Origin: Vicinamibacteria bacterium | Lineage (GTDB): Bacteria; Acidobacteriota; Vicinamibacteria; Fen-336; JAGNNV01 | Assembly: GCA_019694155.1 (NCBI GenBank) | Contig: JAIBCN010000006.1 | Coordinates: 1 to 38,742 of the forward strand | Direction: 5' to 3' | Length of the DNA stretch: 38,742 bases | Shown here: piece by piece, positions 25,298 to 36,824 of the stretch | Numbering within the stretch: the stretch's first letter is position 1 | Layout: each line of letters starts with the position of its first letter | Made by a program: the position numbers and the translations under genes | Notes under the pieces: generated by a model | Database searches by the model: none | Told to the model about the DNA's origin: nothing | Seen by the model: the letters and a program-made list of their open reading frames with translations, nothing else

Positions 25298-25336
25298 GTC
25301 TGACCATATTCGTGCTGGACGCGAATATGGTCGGAC
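25298..25336. repeat. Near-perfect palindrome between the lipoprotein gene and hicBA
   Basis: GACCATATTCG (25302-25312) and CGAATATGGTC (25322-25332) are exact inverted repeats around a 9-nt loop; pairing continues past one mismatch to GTC/GAC. It is notably AT-rich for this sequence. It lies 8 nt after the stop of the lipoprotein gene and about 145 nt ahead of hicB. No T-tract follows, so it could be a terminator, a repressor operator for hicBA, or a dispersed repeat. Confidence 0.8.
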
Positions 25337-25340
25337 GGAT

Positions 25341-26558
25341 TTATCGGCTCCTCGCCTCCCACAGCTGCGTCTCGACCCGCCGTTTCGTCTGATCCACCTG
25401 GGTCACCATCTGCGACAGGTAGCGCTCCGTCGCGTCGACCCTCGCCCCCGGCATGTCGAAGGGTTCGTGCGCCGCGACTGCCCGCATGATCCTGGCGCCG
25501 TCGGCGACGTCGCCCGGGGTCAGGATGCCCAGGGCGAGGAAGCGCCGCTCCATCTCTGCACGGCGCGCGCTTCTCACCGTGCGGCCGAAGGTGCGGGCCT
25601 CGATTGCGTCCTCCCAGAACACACGCTGGTAGTCGAGCAGGCCGTAGCCGAGTTCGCGTTTCACCCATTCCAGCTCCGCGCCGACGAGAGGATCGAGGCG
25701 ATCGAGGAGAGCGTTCACGTGGTCCAGGCCGCGGCCGTTGAGAGGCCTGGCGCCGCGCGCGACGCTCGCCATGAAGCCGATCAGCCACTGGCGATCCGCG
25801 GCGGGCAGGCGCATCAGCGGGCTCGTGGTCACCCCGGGAACCGTCCCATCAGGGAGAGCGAGCAGGTCCTTCACATAGCGGACGGGGACGGCGAGGCTCA
25901 GGGTGTCGCCGGGGCGGCTGGAGGCGAGGATGCCGATGAGGTCTCCGTGCCCATCGAGGAGGCCCCCGCCGGTGTAACCCGCGGGCAGAGGCTTCGCGGT
26001 CACGATCCGCTCGATGTCGGCGGCGGCTCCTTCGGCCCCAACGGTAACGATCCCCTCCGTCCCGCTCGTCTCGACCCCCTGGGCGAAGCCGACGGAGTGC
26101 ACGGTGGCGCCCGGCCCGGGCGGAGCGTCACGGCCCAGCCCGATCGGCGTGCCCTCGCCATCGACCCGGAGTCGCGCGAGGCCCCGGCTTTCCAGCACCG
26201 CCGAGAGGCTCGCGAGCCGTGCGTCTTCGCGAAGACGCACTCGGATCGCGAAGGCGCGGCTGACCAGGGGCCACGAAGTCGCAACCGTCTTGCCGGCCAC
26301 GATGACTCCGCTTCCCTGCGCCACCACGTTGCCGCGGCGGTCGAGGCACTCCACTATGACGATGGACGGACGCGCGGCCTCGAGGACGCCCTCGGCATCA
26401 AGCGCGGGACGCGGCTCGAGGGCCACGGTTCGAGGCCCCAAAGGGCGAGCGGCGGGTACGGGGCGCTGCGGCCGGGGAGCGGGGTCGCAGGCGGAGAGGA
26501 GCGCGCAGACCACGCCAACGCGAGTTGAACTGGCGATTCGGAGGCGTGCGGGGGGCAC
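25341..26558 (-). CDS. Lipoprotein with a trypsin-like fold lacking the catalytic triad
   Basis: Protein of 405 aa from a GTG start (26556-26558). The lipobox LLSAC (Cys24) marks it as a lipoprotein, followed by a Pro-rich linker. Residues 60-240 follow the HtrA/S1C protease template (GSGVIV at 82-87, VHSVGFAQG, GGGLLDGHGDLIGILAS, VPVRYVKDLL), but the triad is gone: the His position in the TNxHVV-equivalent is Pro97 (TSWPLVS), the Asp position is not acidic (RGLARLRV), and GNSGGPL has become GYTGGGL with Thr196 for Ser. The C-terminal 160 residues are helical with no recognised domain. It is therefore likely a binding or scaffold protein, not a protease. An AT-rich TACAAAAT (26564-26571) 5 nt before the start could be a -10 box, giving a nearly leaderless mRNA. 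It lies 58 nt downstream of lon. Confidence 0.75.
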   Translation of the reverse strand: MPPARLRIASSTRVGVVCALLSACDPAPRPQRPVPAARPLGPRTVALEPRPALDAEGVLEAARPSIVIVECLDRRGNVVAQGSGVIVAGKTVATSWPLVSRAFAIRVRLREDARLASLSAVLESRGLARLRVDGEGTPIGLGRDAPPGPGATVHSVGFAQGVETSGTEGIVTVGAEGAAADIERIVTAKPLPAGYTGGGLLDGHGDLIGILASSRPGDTLSLAVPVRYVKDLLALPDGTVPGVTTSPLMRLPAADRQWLIGFMASVARGARPLNGRGLDHVNALLDRLDPLVGAELEWVKRELGYGLLDYQRVFWEDAIEARTFGRTVRSARRAEMERRFLALGILTPGDVADGARIMRAVAAHEPFDMPGARVDATERYLSQMVTQVDQTKRRVETQLWEARSR

Positions 26559-26616
26559 GCTCTATTTTGTACTGGCAGGGCCCGCGGATTGCGGCAGGCG
26601 TACGAACCGGGGCGCG

Positions 26617-29064
26617 TCAGTTCGCGGCTTGCGGGATGAAGGTGATGGGGACGATCGGCTTGTCGATCGCCTCGCGCGGGCCGATGGTGATCTGCAGCGC
26701 TTCCTCGATCGAGCCCACGAGGTGGAAGGTGAGATCCTTCCGCACGTTCTCGGGCAGCTCTTCCTTCACCTGCTTCTCGTTCCGCTTGGGCAGGAGGATT
26801 TCCTTCATGCCCAGGCGATGCGCGGCCAGGACCTTCTCCTTGATGCCGCCCACCGGGAGAACCCGGCCGGAAAGAGTGATCTCGCCGGTCATGGCCAGGC
26901 CCTTCTTCACCGGACGTCCGAGCAGCAGCGACACGATCGCGGTCACGAGCGTGATGCCGGCGGAGGGACCATCCTTGGGAATGGCGCCCTCGGGCACGTG
27001 CAGATGGATGTCGACCCGCTCGAAGAACGAGTCCTCGATGCCGAGACGGCGCGCGTTCGAGCGCACCCACGACAAGGCCGCGGTAGCGCTCTCCTTCATG
27101 ACATCGCCGAGCTGACCGGTGATGGTGAGGCCCTTCTCGCCCCACATCTGCGAGGCTTCGATGAAGAGCACGTCGCCGCCGGACGGCGTCCACGACAGGC
27201 CGAGGGCGACGCCGGGGATGAGCGCCCGCTCCTCGATCTCGCCCTTCTCGAAGAACGGCGCGCCGAGGAACTCCTCGACCTTCTCGGGCGTGATCGCGAT
27301 GGTCTCGGTGGCGCCTTCCGCGCGCTTCCTCGCCACCTTGCGGATGATGCTCGCGGTCTCGCGCTCGACGTTGCGCAGGCCCGCTTCCCTCGTGTACTCG
27401 CGGATGAGCTTGACGATGGAGTCGTCGCCGAAGGCGATGTGCTCCGCGGTCAGGCCGTGGTTCTCGAGCTGTTTCGGGATGATGTGCCGGCGGACGATCT
27501 GGACCTTCTCCTCCTCGGTGTAACCGGCGAGGCGGATCACTTCCATGCGGTCGCGCAAAGCGGGCGGGATGGTATCCAGCACGTTCGCGGTGGTGATGAA
27601 CACGATCTCCGAAAGATCGAACGCGACATCAAGGTAGTGATCCTTGAAGCTGTTGTTCTGTTCCGGGTCGAGGACCTCGAGCAGCGCCGCCGCGGGGTCG
27701 CCGCGGAAGTCGTGACCGAGCTTGTCCACTTCGTCGAGCATGAACACGGGGTTCTTGCTCTCGCAGCGGCGCAGGCCCTGGATGATCTGGCCGGGCAGGG
27801 CGCCGATGTACGTCCGGCGATGACCGCGGATCTCCGCCTCGTCGCGCATGCCGCCGAAGGACATCCGGTGGAACTTGCGACCCATGGCCGCCGCGATCGA
27901 CTTGCCGAGCGACGTCTTGCCGACGCCGGGAGGGCCGACGAAGCACAGGATGGGGCCCTTGACGTCGGGCTTCATCTTCTTGACCGCGAGATACTCGAGG
28001 ATGCGGTCCTTGATCTTCTCGAGGCCGTAGTGATCGGCGTCGAGGACGTCCTTCGCCTTCTGGATGTCGAGCTCCGCCTCGGAACGCTTGTTCCAGGGCA
28101 GGCTCACCAGCCAGTCGATGTAGGTGCGGGTGACCGTGTACTCGGCCGCGGCCTGGGGCATGCGGGTGAGCCGGTCGAGCTCGCGAAGGGCTTCCTTCTT
28201 CGCCTCTTCGGTCATCTCCGCCTTCTCGATCTTCTCGCGAAGCTCGGAGATCTCGCGCTGCTGCTCGTCGCCGTCGCCCAGTTCCTTCTGGATGGCCTTC
28301 ATCTGCTCGCGCAGGTAGTACTCACGCTGGTTCTTCTGAAGCTCGGTCTTGACCTGGTTCTGGATCTTCGAGCCGACTTCGAGGACCTCGAGGTCCTTGG
28401 CGAGGAGGCGATTGACGCGCTCGAGCCGCTCGTGAACGGAGAGGACCTCGAGCAGCTCCTGGCGCTGCGCGCTGGTGAGCGAAGGCAGGGACGATGCGAT
28501 GAAGTCCGCGAGGTGGCTCGGGTTGGTGGTCCGCGCCGCCATGTTCTTGAGCTCATCGGGCAGGCTCGGCGTGAGGTCGACCGCCTTCTGGAACATCGAG
28601 AGCGCGGCCTGGGCGAGGGCCTTCACCTCGACCGCCTTGTCGGGCGAATCGATGTCCTTCAGGACCTCGACGCGCGCCTTTATATAGGGGCGGTACTGCG
28701 TGATCTCGAGGACCTTGTAACGGCCGACGCCCTGGACGACGAGCCGCAGGGTGCCGTCCGGGAACTTGAACATCTTGTGGATGTGGGTCAGGGTGCCGAT
28801 CGAGAAGAGGTCGGCCTCGACGGGGTCGTCGACCGCCGCCTCTTTCTGGGTGAGCACGCCGATGGTGCGCTGCTGGCGCACCGCGTCGTTGACCAGGGTG
28901 ACGGAAGCGTCACGCGCCACCGCGAGGGGCAGCACCGCCTCGGGGAAGAGGACGGTGTCGCGAAGCGGAAGGATGGCGATCTCGGACGGGAGGTCCGACA
29001 GCGAGGATTGAGAAAAGCCTCCGGATTCGAAGTCCGGCGGTTGGTTTTCTATGGGATCGGACAT
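26617..29064 (-). CDS. lon: ATP-dependent protease Lon
   Basis: Protein of 815 aa, normal length for LonA. N-terminal substrate-binding domain (25-220: IAILPLRDTVLFPEAVLPL), helical/coiled-coil region (220-320), AAA+ module with Walker A GPPGVGKT (377-384) and Walker B FMLDEVD (441-447), and a C-terminal S16 protease domain with the Ser701-Lys744 dyad (KDGPSAG, GGIKEK). All key residues are present, so it should be an active cytosolic protease degrading misfolded and regulatory proteins. The ATG (29062-29064) has AAAGGAG 7 nt upstream. It lies 80 nt downstream of htrA in the same direction and may be partly co-transcribed with it. Confidence 0.98.
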   Translation of the reverse strand: MSDPIENQPPDFESGGFSQSSLSDLPSEIAILPLRDTVLFPEAVLPLAVARDASVTLVNDAVRQQRTIGVLTQKEAAVDDPVEADLFSIGTLTHIHKMFKFPDGTLRLVVQGVGRYKVLEITQYRPYIKARVEVLKDIDSPDKAVEVKALAQAALSMFQKAVDLTPSLPDELKNMAARTTNPSHLADFIASSLPSLTSAQRQELLEVLSVHERLERVNRLLAKDLEVLEVGSKIQNQVKTELQKNQREYYLREQMKAIQKELGDGDEQQREISELREKIEKAEMTEEAKKEALRELDRLTRMPQAAAEYTVTRTYIDWLVSLPWNKRSEAELDIQKAKDVLDADHYGLEKIKDRILEYLAVKKMKPDVKGPILCFVGPPGVGKTSLGKSIAAAMGRKFHRMSFGGMRDEAEIRGHRRTYIGALPGQIIQGLRRCESKNPVFMLDEVDKLGHDFRGDPAAALLEVLDPEQNNSFKDHYLDVAFDLSEIVFITTANVLDTIPPALRDRMEVIRLAGYTEEEKVQIVRRHIIPKQLENHGLTAEHIAFGDDSIVKLIREYTREAGLRNVERETASIIRKVARKRAEGATETIAITPEKVEEFLGAPFFEKGEIEERALIPGVALGLSWTPSGGDVLFIEASQMWGEKGLTITGQLGDVMKESATAALSWVRSNARRLGIEDSFFERVDIHLHVPEGAIPKDGPSAGITLVTAIVSLLLGRPVKKGLAMTGEITLSGRVLPVGGIKEKVLAAHRLGMKEILLPKRNEKQVKEELPENVRKDLTFHLVGSIEEALQITIGPREAIDKPIVPITFIPQAAN

Positions 29065-29144
29065 GCGGACACTCCTTTCTTGATCAGTCTCTGGTGCGGC
29101 GGTGCGGCGTACGGCTCACGAACGGCTTTCTCGACAATGAGGGC

Positions 29145-30662
29145 TCAGCGGTCGAGGCGCAGGGCCACGACGAGCACGGTCTCGCCGCGGCGCACCCGGA
29201 GGCGCGCCACCTTGGCGGGCGCGGCCTTGCGGATGGCCGAGTTGAATTCCTTGACCGAGGAGACCTCCTCGCCCGAGACCATGATGATGACGTCGCCGCG
29301 GGCCAGGCCGGCAAGCTCGGCCGCGCCGCCCGCTTCCACGGACCGCACCACCACGCCGCGGACGCTGTCCGGCAGGTCCATGCGTTCACGCAGGGTAGGC
29401 GAAAGAGTCTGGAGCTCGATGCCCAGGTTCGTCGCGGGCTTCTCGTCGGACTTGTCATCCTCGGCGTCCTCCCGGCCCGCGGCCGCGGTGGGGCCTTCGG
29501 GGAAGGTGCCGAGCGTGATCCTGACCGACTTCTCGACCTGCGCGTTCTTCTCGACGCGGATGAGCTTGAGCGACACCGTGGTGCCGGGCGCGAGGCCGGA
29601 GATGTAACTGGTGAGCGCGGTGTTGTCCTTCACCAGCCGCCCGTCGACCTCGAAAATGTAGTCCTCGAGCTGGATGCCGGCCTTCTCCGCCGGGGAGTCC
29701 TTGGTGACGTCCGTGACCACCACGCCCTGCGCGGAGTCGCGCTTGAAGGTGAGGGCGATGTCCTCGGACGCGCTCTGGATCTGCACGCCGAGCCAGCCGC
29801 GGGTCACCTTCCCCTTGCTCTTGAGCTGAGGGATGATGGGCTTCGCGACGTTGATGGGCACGGAGAAGCCGACGCCCGCGTTCTGCGCCAGGCCCTGGGT
29901 GATGATCAAGGTGTTGATGCCGATGACCTGGCCGCGGGTGTTCATGAGCGGGCCGCCCGAGTTGCCGGGATTGATGGCGGCATCGGTCTGGATCATGTCG
30001 ACGCCCGTGCCCTGCTGGCCGAGAGTGAGGTTCCGGCCCTTGCCGGACACCACGCCCACGCTCAGGCTGTTGCCGAAACCGAACGGGCTGCCGATGGCCA
30101 TGACCCACTCGCCCACTTCGGCGGCCTCGGAGTCGCCGAGCTCGAGAACGGTGAGCGGCTCCTTGGGCTCGATCTTGATCACCGCGACGTCGGTGCGCGC
30201 GTCCTTGCCGAGCACCTTGGCGTCGTAGCGCTTGCCCGAGAGCAGGGTGACGGAGATGCCGTCGGCCTCGTCGACCACGTGGCGGTTGGTCAGGATGGTG
30301 CCATCGGCGTCGATGATGAAGCCCGAGCCGCCCGCTCGCTGGTTCTGCTCGCCGGGGCCGAGGGGATCGTCATCGCCGAAGAAGGGGAAGGGCAGCTGCC
30401 GCCCGCCGCGGGCCGCCGCCTTGGGCTTGGCGGAAATGGTGATGTTCACGACACCCGCGTTCTTGGACTTGACTATGTTGCGGAAGGTGTCGAGAGTGAG
30501 GGGCGCGCCGGGCGCTGGAGTGGCGGAGGCGGCAGCGCTCTCCAAAGCGCTCGCCTCGGCGGTCAGGGGACGCCGGATCTGGGACTGGAAGAACGCAGCG
30601 AGAAGCGTCGTGGCCATGGCCACGGCGAAGAACGTTGCAACGGCCCGTGATCTGGAAGTCAT
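29145..30662 (-). CDS. Periplasmic serine protease HtrA/DegP family, two PDZ domains
   Basis: Protein of 505 aa with an N-terminal signal or anchor segment (VATFFAVAMATTLLAAFF). The S1C protease domain (about 55-280) has an intact triad: His128 (TNRHVV), Asp158 (RTDVAVI) and Ser235 (GNSGGPL). PDZ1 (about 288-385, RGWLGVQIQS) and PDZ2 (about 412-505, GVVVRSVEAGGAAELAGL) are separated by an acidic linker. This is the classic DegP/Do layout for degrading and chaperoning misfolded envelope proteins. Orthology to DegP, DegQ or MucD cannot be resolved here. It sits between the groEL terminator and lon. The start ATG has only a weak ribosome site; upstream sequence is AT-richer than average, but no promoter could be fixed. 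Confidence 0.95.
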   Translation of the reverse strand: MTSRSRAVATFFAVAMATTLLAAFFQSQIRRPLTAEASALESAAASATPAPGAPLTLDTFRNIVKSKNAGVVNITISAKPKAAARGGRQLPFPFFGDDDPLGPGEQNQRAGGSGFIIDADGTILTNRHVVDEADGISVTLLSGKRYDAKVLGKDARTDVAVIKIEPKEPLTVLELGDSEAAEVGEWVMAIGSPFGFGNSLSVGVVSGKGRNLTLGQQGTGVDMIQTDAAINPGNSGGPLMNTRGQVIGINTLIITQGLAQNAGVGFSVPINVAKPIIPQLKSKGKVTRGWLGVQIQSASEDIALTFKRDSAQGVVVTDVTKDSPAEKAGIQLEDYIFEVDGRLVKDNTALTSYISGLAPGTTVSLKLIRVEKNAQVEKSVRITLGTFPEGPTAAAGREDAEDDKSDEKPATNLGIELQTLSPTLRERMDLPDSVRGVVVRSVEAGGAAELAGLARGDVIIMVSGEEVSSVKEFNSAIRKAAPAKVARLRVRRGETVLVVALRLDR

Positions 30663-30869
30663 CTGTTTCTCTTGTCTTTCTTATGCTTTCAAAGGGTTTT
30701 CTGACGATCGCCCCGCCTTTCCGGCGAAAAGAAAGGCGTCAAAGCATTCTACGTAGCAGACCTGAATTAAGTCGGAACCTGGACCTCGATGGTCACAAAT
30801 CCATCACCGGGAGAACCGAAGTGTGGCGTCGGTGCGCCCGGTGAGGCATTTGCGGAAGGAAAAGAAAGA

Positions 30870-30932
30870 GGGGAGCGGCCCCCCGGAGCTTCCGGCCTTT
30901 GGAGGCCGGAAGGTCCGGAAGAACCGCTCCCC
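30870..30932 (-). terminator. Strong intrinsic terminator after groEL
   Basis: A long two-part hairpin: outer arms GGGGAGCGG (30870-30878) and CCGCTCCCC (30924-30932), inner arms CTTCCGGCCT (30889-30898) and AGGCCGGAAG (30903-30912) closing a TTGG tetraloop. On the minus strand it is followed by the pyrimidine tract CTCTTTCTTTTCC. It begins 10 nt beyond the groEL stop and isolates groESL from htrA. Confidence 0.88.
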
Positions 30933-30942
30933 GGTTTGCGTC

Positions 30943-32610
<1,668 letters not shown>

Positions 32611-32913
32611 TTAGCCGACGATCCCGAGGATCTCGTTCTCTTTCAGGATCAAATACTCTTCACCGTCGATCTTGACTTCGGTGCCCGACCACTTGCCGAT
32701 CAGGACCTTGTCGCCGACCTTGACGTCGAGCGCCTTGCGCTTGCCGTTGTCGTCGTACTCGCCCGGGCCCACCGCGACCACGTCGGCCTGCAGCGGCTTT
32801 TCCTTGGCGGAATCGGGGATGATGATCCCTCCCACCTTCTGCTCACCCGCTTCTTCGACGCGCTTGACGAGAACGCGGTCGTGAAGAGGCTTGACATTGA
32901 TCTTCTTCGCCAT
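32611..32913 (-). CDS. groS: Co-chaperonin GroES
   Basis: Protein of 100 aa ([20 protein letters not shown]). The ATG at 32911-32913 was chosen because it matches family N-termini; a TTG 21 nt upstream would add a non-conserved extension. The mobile loop that docks on GroEL is present ([20 protein letters not shown]), as is the C-terminal [15 protein letters not shown] lies 10 nt before the start. It caps the GroEL ring. First gene of the groESL operon; no CIRCE element was found in the 167-nt upstream gap. Confidence 0.98.
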   Translation of the reverse strand: MAKKINVKPLHDRVLVKRVEEAGEQKVGGIIIPDSAKEKPLQADVVAVGPGEYDDNGKRKALDVKVGDKVLIGKWSGTEVKIDGEEYLILKENEILGIVG

Positions 32914-33001
32914 CCCTTGTTTACTCCTTGACAATGACCTGACACCTACTGTCGGTCGGTTAGTGTGTTTGAAACGGGGGTGAGTGTTGTGACTTCGAGA
33001 A

Positions 33002-33064
33002 GCGCCTGCTTTGGGGAGACAGGCGCCTCATCGAGGTCTTAGACCGGCCGCCCCCCAAGGCGGC
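33002..33064 (-). terminator. Two consecutive hairpins after dnaK
   Basis: GCCGCC/GGCGGC (33047-33052 with 33059-33064, 6-nt loop) and GCGCCTG/CAGGCGC (33002-33008 with 33020-33026, 11-nt loop) lie 17 and 55 nt past the dnaK stop. Neither is followed by a run of T. They probably end the dnaK transcript, and the groES promoter should lie just beyond. Confidence 0.55.
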
Positions 33065-33080
33065 GGTTCAACAGAATCTG

Positions 33081-35012
<1,932 letters not shown>

Positions 35013-35045
35013 GTTTTTTGGTGTCTCCTGTTCAACGACGAGGGG

Positions 35046-35075
35046 AGATTACCCGAACTAATTGGTGTTCGTCAA
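35046..35075 (-). promoter_or_regulatory. Putative dnaK promoter
   Basis: On the minus strand TTGACG (35070-35075) and TAATCT (35046-35051) are spaced by 18 nt within an AT-rich stretch, 34 nt ahead of the dnaK ATG. It matches the housekeeping sigma consensus better than a heat-shock sigma-32 pattern. Confidence 0.5.
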
Positions 35076-35107
35076 TTCATTTTTTATGAGTGTAAACGAG
35101 TCAGATT

Positions 35108-35154
35108 TATGTCCGCCAGGCCTTCGCCATTGCAGAGAAGCCTGGCTGGACATA
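35108..35154. repeat. Imperfect 17-bp inverted repeat upstream of dnaK
   Basis: TATGTCCGCCAGGCCTT and AAGCCTGGCTGGACATA pair over a 13-nt loop with one bulged base on each arm. It lies between the divergent dnaK promoter and the frameshifted UPF0158 gene. It could be a regulatory operator, a relic of a mobile element end, or a stop signal. Confidence 0.7.
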
Positions 35155-35217
35155 CACTTCTGCCCTCTGGAGGCGTCCGAGCCCGCGATCCCCCGCGAGA
35201 TCGGATCGACAAGGACC

Positions 35218-35650
35218 GTGACCGAAACCAGCGGCGTGAAGCTAGAGGAGCTTCTAGAGGCGTTCGAATTGGGTCAACGCCAGCTACGAGGGGGACAACT
35301 CCGCCTTCGTTTGCCTCGAGACGGGAAGCATCCATTGGGGTTCCAACTCCGCGGACATGGAGGAGGACCTCCGCGGCGACATCGATGATGCGAGCCGGTA
35401 CGCCGCCGTTCCTCACGGGGCCGAACTCGGCCTGGGGAAAAGGCTTGCCCTGGCATTCACGGAGGAGGTGCTGCCCGAGTCCCTGCCGGAGGTTTCCGGG
35501 TTCTTCCGGGGACCTGGAGCCTTCCCGCGATTCCGCGAATTTCTGGATCGCGAGCAGCGCATCGATGAGTGGCGCGAGTTCGAGAGAGCGGAAATCGAGC
35601 GAGCGCTTCGCGAGTGGGCCGAAGAATACGGCGTGCAGATTCGCTCGTAG
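35218..35650 (+). pseudogene. UPF0158-family gene disrupted by a frameshift
   Basis: From GTG at 35218 the frame reads VTETSGVKLEELLEAFE and then loses similarity. Shifting frame near 35268-35272 restores VNASYEGDNSAFVCLETGSI, HWGSNSADMEEDLRGDIDD, ASRYAAVPHGAELGLGKRLA and on to EWAEEYGVQIRS at the TAG (35648-35650). This is the UPF0158 layout (about 140 aa, function unknown). The junction reads GAATTGGGTCAAC, whereas GAATGGGTCAAC would keep one frame as EWVN, so one extra T explains the break. Apart from this, no stop codon interrupts the gene, so it is either a recent pseudogene or a sequencing error. It is divergent from dnaK. Confidence 0.8.
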
Positions 35651-35765
35651 GCGGCGACCCGAAGGATGAGACTGCATCGTCGCAGTACGAAACGAACAGC
35701 CGAACCCTCGCAGACCGGGTCCTCGCAGGCGGTTTCTCGAGGCGGCAATTGGACCCAGAGACGGA

Positions 35766-35951
35766 GCGGGGCCGGGCGCCGAGATGGGTCGCTGGCGACG
35801 AGGCGTTGATCGCGAGTCGCAGAACTCCGTCGGTAGCGTTCGCGATCATCGAGCCGAGTAAGGAGGCACACGATTCCATCGTTTCGGTATTCCAGTGCCG
35901 ACGCACGAGGCGTCCGCGGCGCGGCGAGCCCATCTCGGCGCCCGGCCCCGC
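35766..35951. repeat. Nested inverted repeat (candidate MITE or structured RNA)
   Basis: A perfect 23-bp GC-rich inverted repeat: arm 35766-35788 (starts GCGGGGCCGGGC, ends GAGATGGG) is the exact reverse complement of 35929-35951, with 140 bp between. Inside it, TGATCGCGA (35807-35815) and TCGCGATCA (35840-35848) form a second perfect inverted repeat. No convincing protein is encoded in the 469-bp gap (35651-36119) that contains it. The second copy of the dispersed palindromic repeat starts 13 bp further right. Confidence 0.8.
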
Positions 35952-35963
35952 GGGCCACCGGTA

Positions 35964-36024
35964 CCAAGCCCGCGAGATTGCTTCGGCCCAATGCGAAACG
36001 GATTGGGGCCTCCCAATGACGGCG
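35964..36024 (-). repeat. Dispersed palindromic repeat, copy 2
   Basis: Reverse-complement copy (61 bp) of the element at 24282-24343, about 85% identical. Its inner hairpin is GGCCCCAAT...ATTGGGCC. Relative to copy 1, bases change on both arms in ways that largely keep pairing. It lies about 95 nt beyond the end of rnc. Confidence 0.75.
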
Positions 36025-36119
36025 CCGGGTTTCTCTCCACAGCCACGGGCGGAGTCCGTGGACCGACTCGCACTGACGAAGGGAGCCGTCTCCGTACCCT
36101 GGTCGGGTCCGTACCGCCT

Positions 36120-36824
36120 TCAGGCGTTCGCTGCCCGCCCCTTCAACACGGTGAGCGCCTCTTCCGCCGCCACCAGTTCCGCCTTCTTGCGGGACGGGCC
36201 CTCGCCGCGGCCCAGCACTTCCCCGCCGATCAGGCAACGGACTCGGTGCCGCTGCCGGTGCTGTGGTCCTTCGAGCGACTCGATCTCATATGCCGGAAGC
36301 TCAAGCCCCCGCGCCTGAAGGAACTCCTGCAGGGCGCCCTTCGCGTCCTTCGTGGCGAGTGAACCCTCGTTGAGCCGCGGCCCGAAGAGTCGCGTGACCA
36401 CGGCGCGCGCCGCTTCGATCCCGCCGTCGAGGTAGACCGCGGCGATGAGGGCTTCCACCGCGTCCTCCTGGACCTTCTCATGGGTCCGGCCGTCGTTCTT
36501 CTCCTCGCCCGCGCTCATCCTTATCAACGAGCCGACGTCGAAGGACCGCCCGATGCCGACGAGAGTGGGGGTCGAGACCAGGCGCGCTCGGATGCGCGTC
36601 TTGTCTCCTTCGGCCCCGAGCGGGTCGCGTCGATGGAGCATCTCCGCGATCACGAAGCCAAGGACCGCATCGCCCAGGAACTCGAGCGGCTCGTTCGACG
36701 CCTTTGCTCTGTGCTCGGCGAGGAGACTGCGATGCGTGAGCGCCTGCTCGGCGAGGCCCGCGTCCTTGAAGGTGTAGCCGAGGGCGGCCTCGACGATGGA
36801 GCGGGTTCGATCGTCCAGGGTCAC
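36120..36824 (-). CDS. rnc: Ribonuclease III
   Basis: Protein of 234 aa, normal length. Catalytic endonuclease domain (about 5-150) with signature NEPLEFLGDAVLG (44-56) and EDAVEALIAAVYLDGG (120-135). Metal-binding Glu45, Glu48, Asp52, Asp121 and Glu124 are present. The usual Arg of NERLEFLGD is Pro46 here. The C-terminal dsRNA-binding domain spans about 158-228 (AKGALQEFLQARGL, GPSRKKAELVAAEEAL). It cleaves double-stranded RNA in rRNA processing and mRNA decay. The GTG start (36822-36824) overlaps the TGA of the amidohydrolase gene (GTGA), indicating translational coupling. Confidence 0.97.
   Translation of the reverse strand: MTLDDRTRSIVEAALGYTFKDAGLAEQALTHRSLLAEHRAKASNEPLEFLGDAVLGFVIAEMLHRRDPLGAEGDKTRIRARLVSTPTLVGIGRSFDVGSLIRMSAGEEKNDGRTHEKVQEDAVEALIAAVYLDGGIEAARAVVTRLFGPRLNEGSLATKDAKGALQEFLQARGLELPAYEIESLEGPQHRQRHRVRCLIGGEVLGRGEGPSRKKAELVAAEEALTVLKGRAANA

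Noticed and set aside
26014..29607. 1197-codon plus-strand open frame over lon
   Set aside because: Antisense shadow of lon and its neighbours; composition is Asp/Leu/Gly/His-rich with no family similarity.
30663..30869. Promoter of htrA
   Set aside because: Several AT-rich hexamers (for example TTGACG and TAGAAT) occur, but no pair had both a good match and proper spacing.
32914..32934. Longer GroES start at an upstream TTG
   Set aside because: It would add seven non-conserved residues before the usual [10 protein letters not shown] start.
32914..33080. CIRCE element (TTAGCACTC-N9-GAGTGCTAA) ahead of groES
   Set aside because: No match or close variant was found; TTAGTGTG and GTGAGTGTTG are present but are not an inverted pair.
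35084..35677. 197-aa minus-strand open frame
   Set aside because: Antisense to the UPF0158 gene, which is recognisable on the plus strand despite its frameshift.
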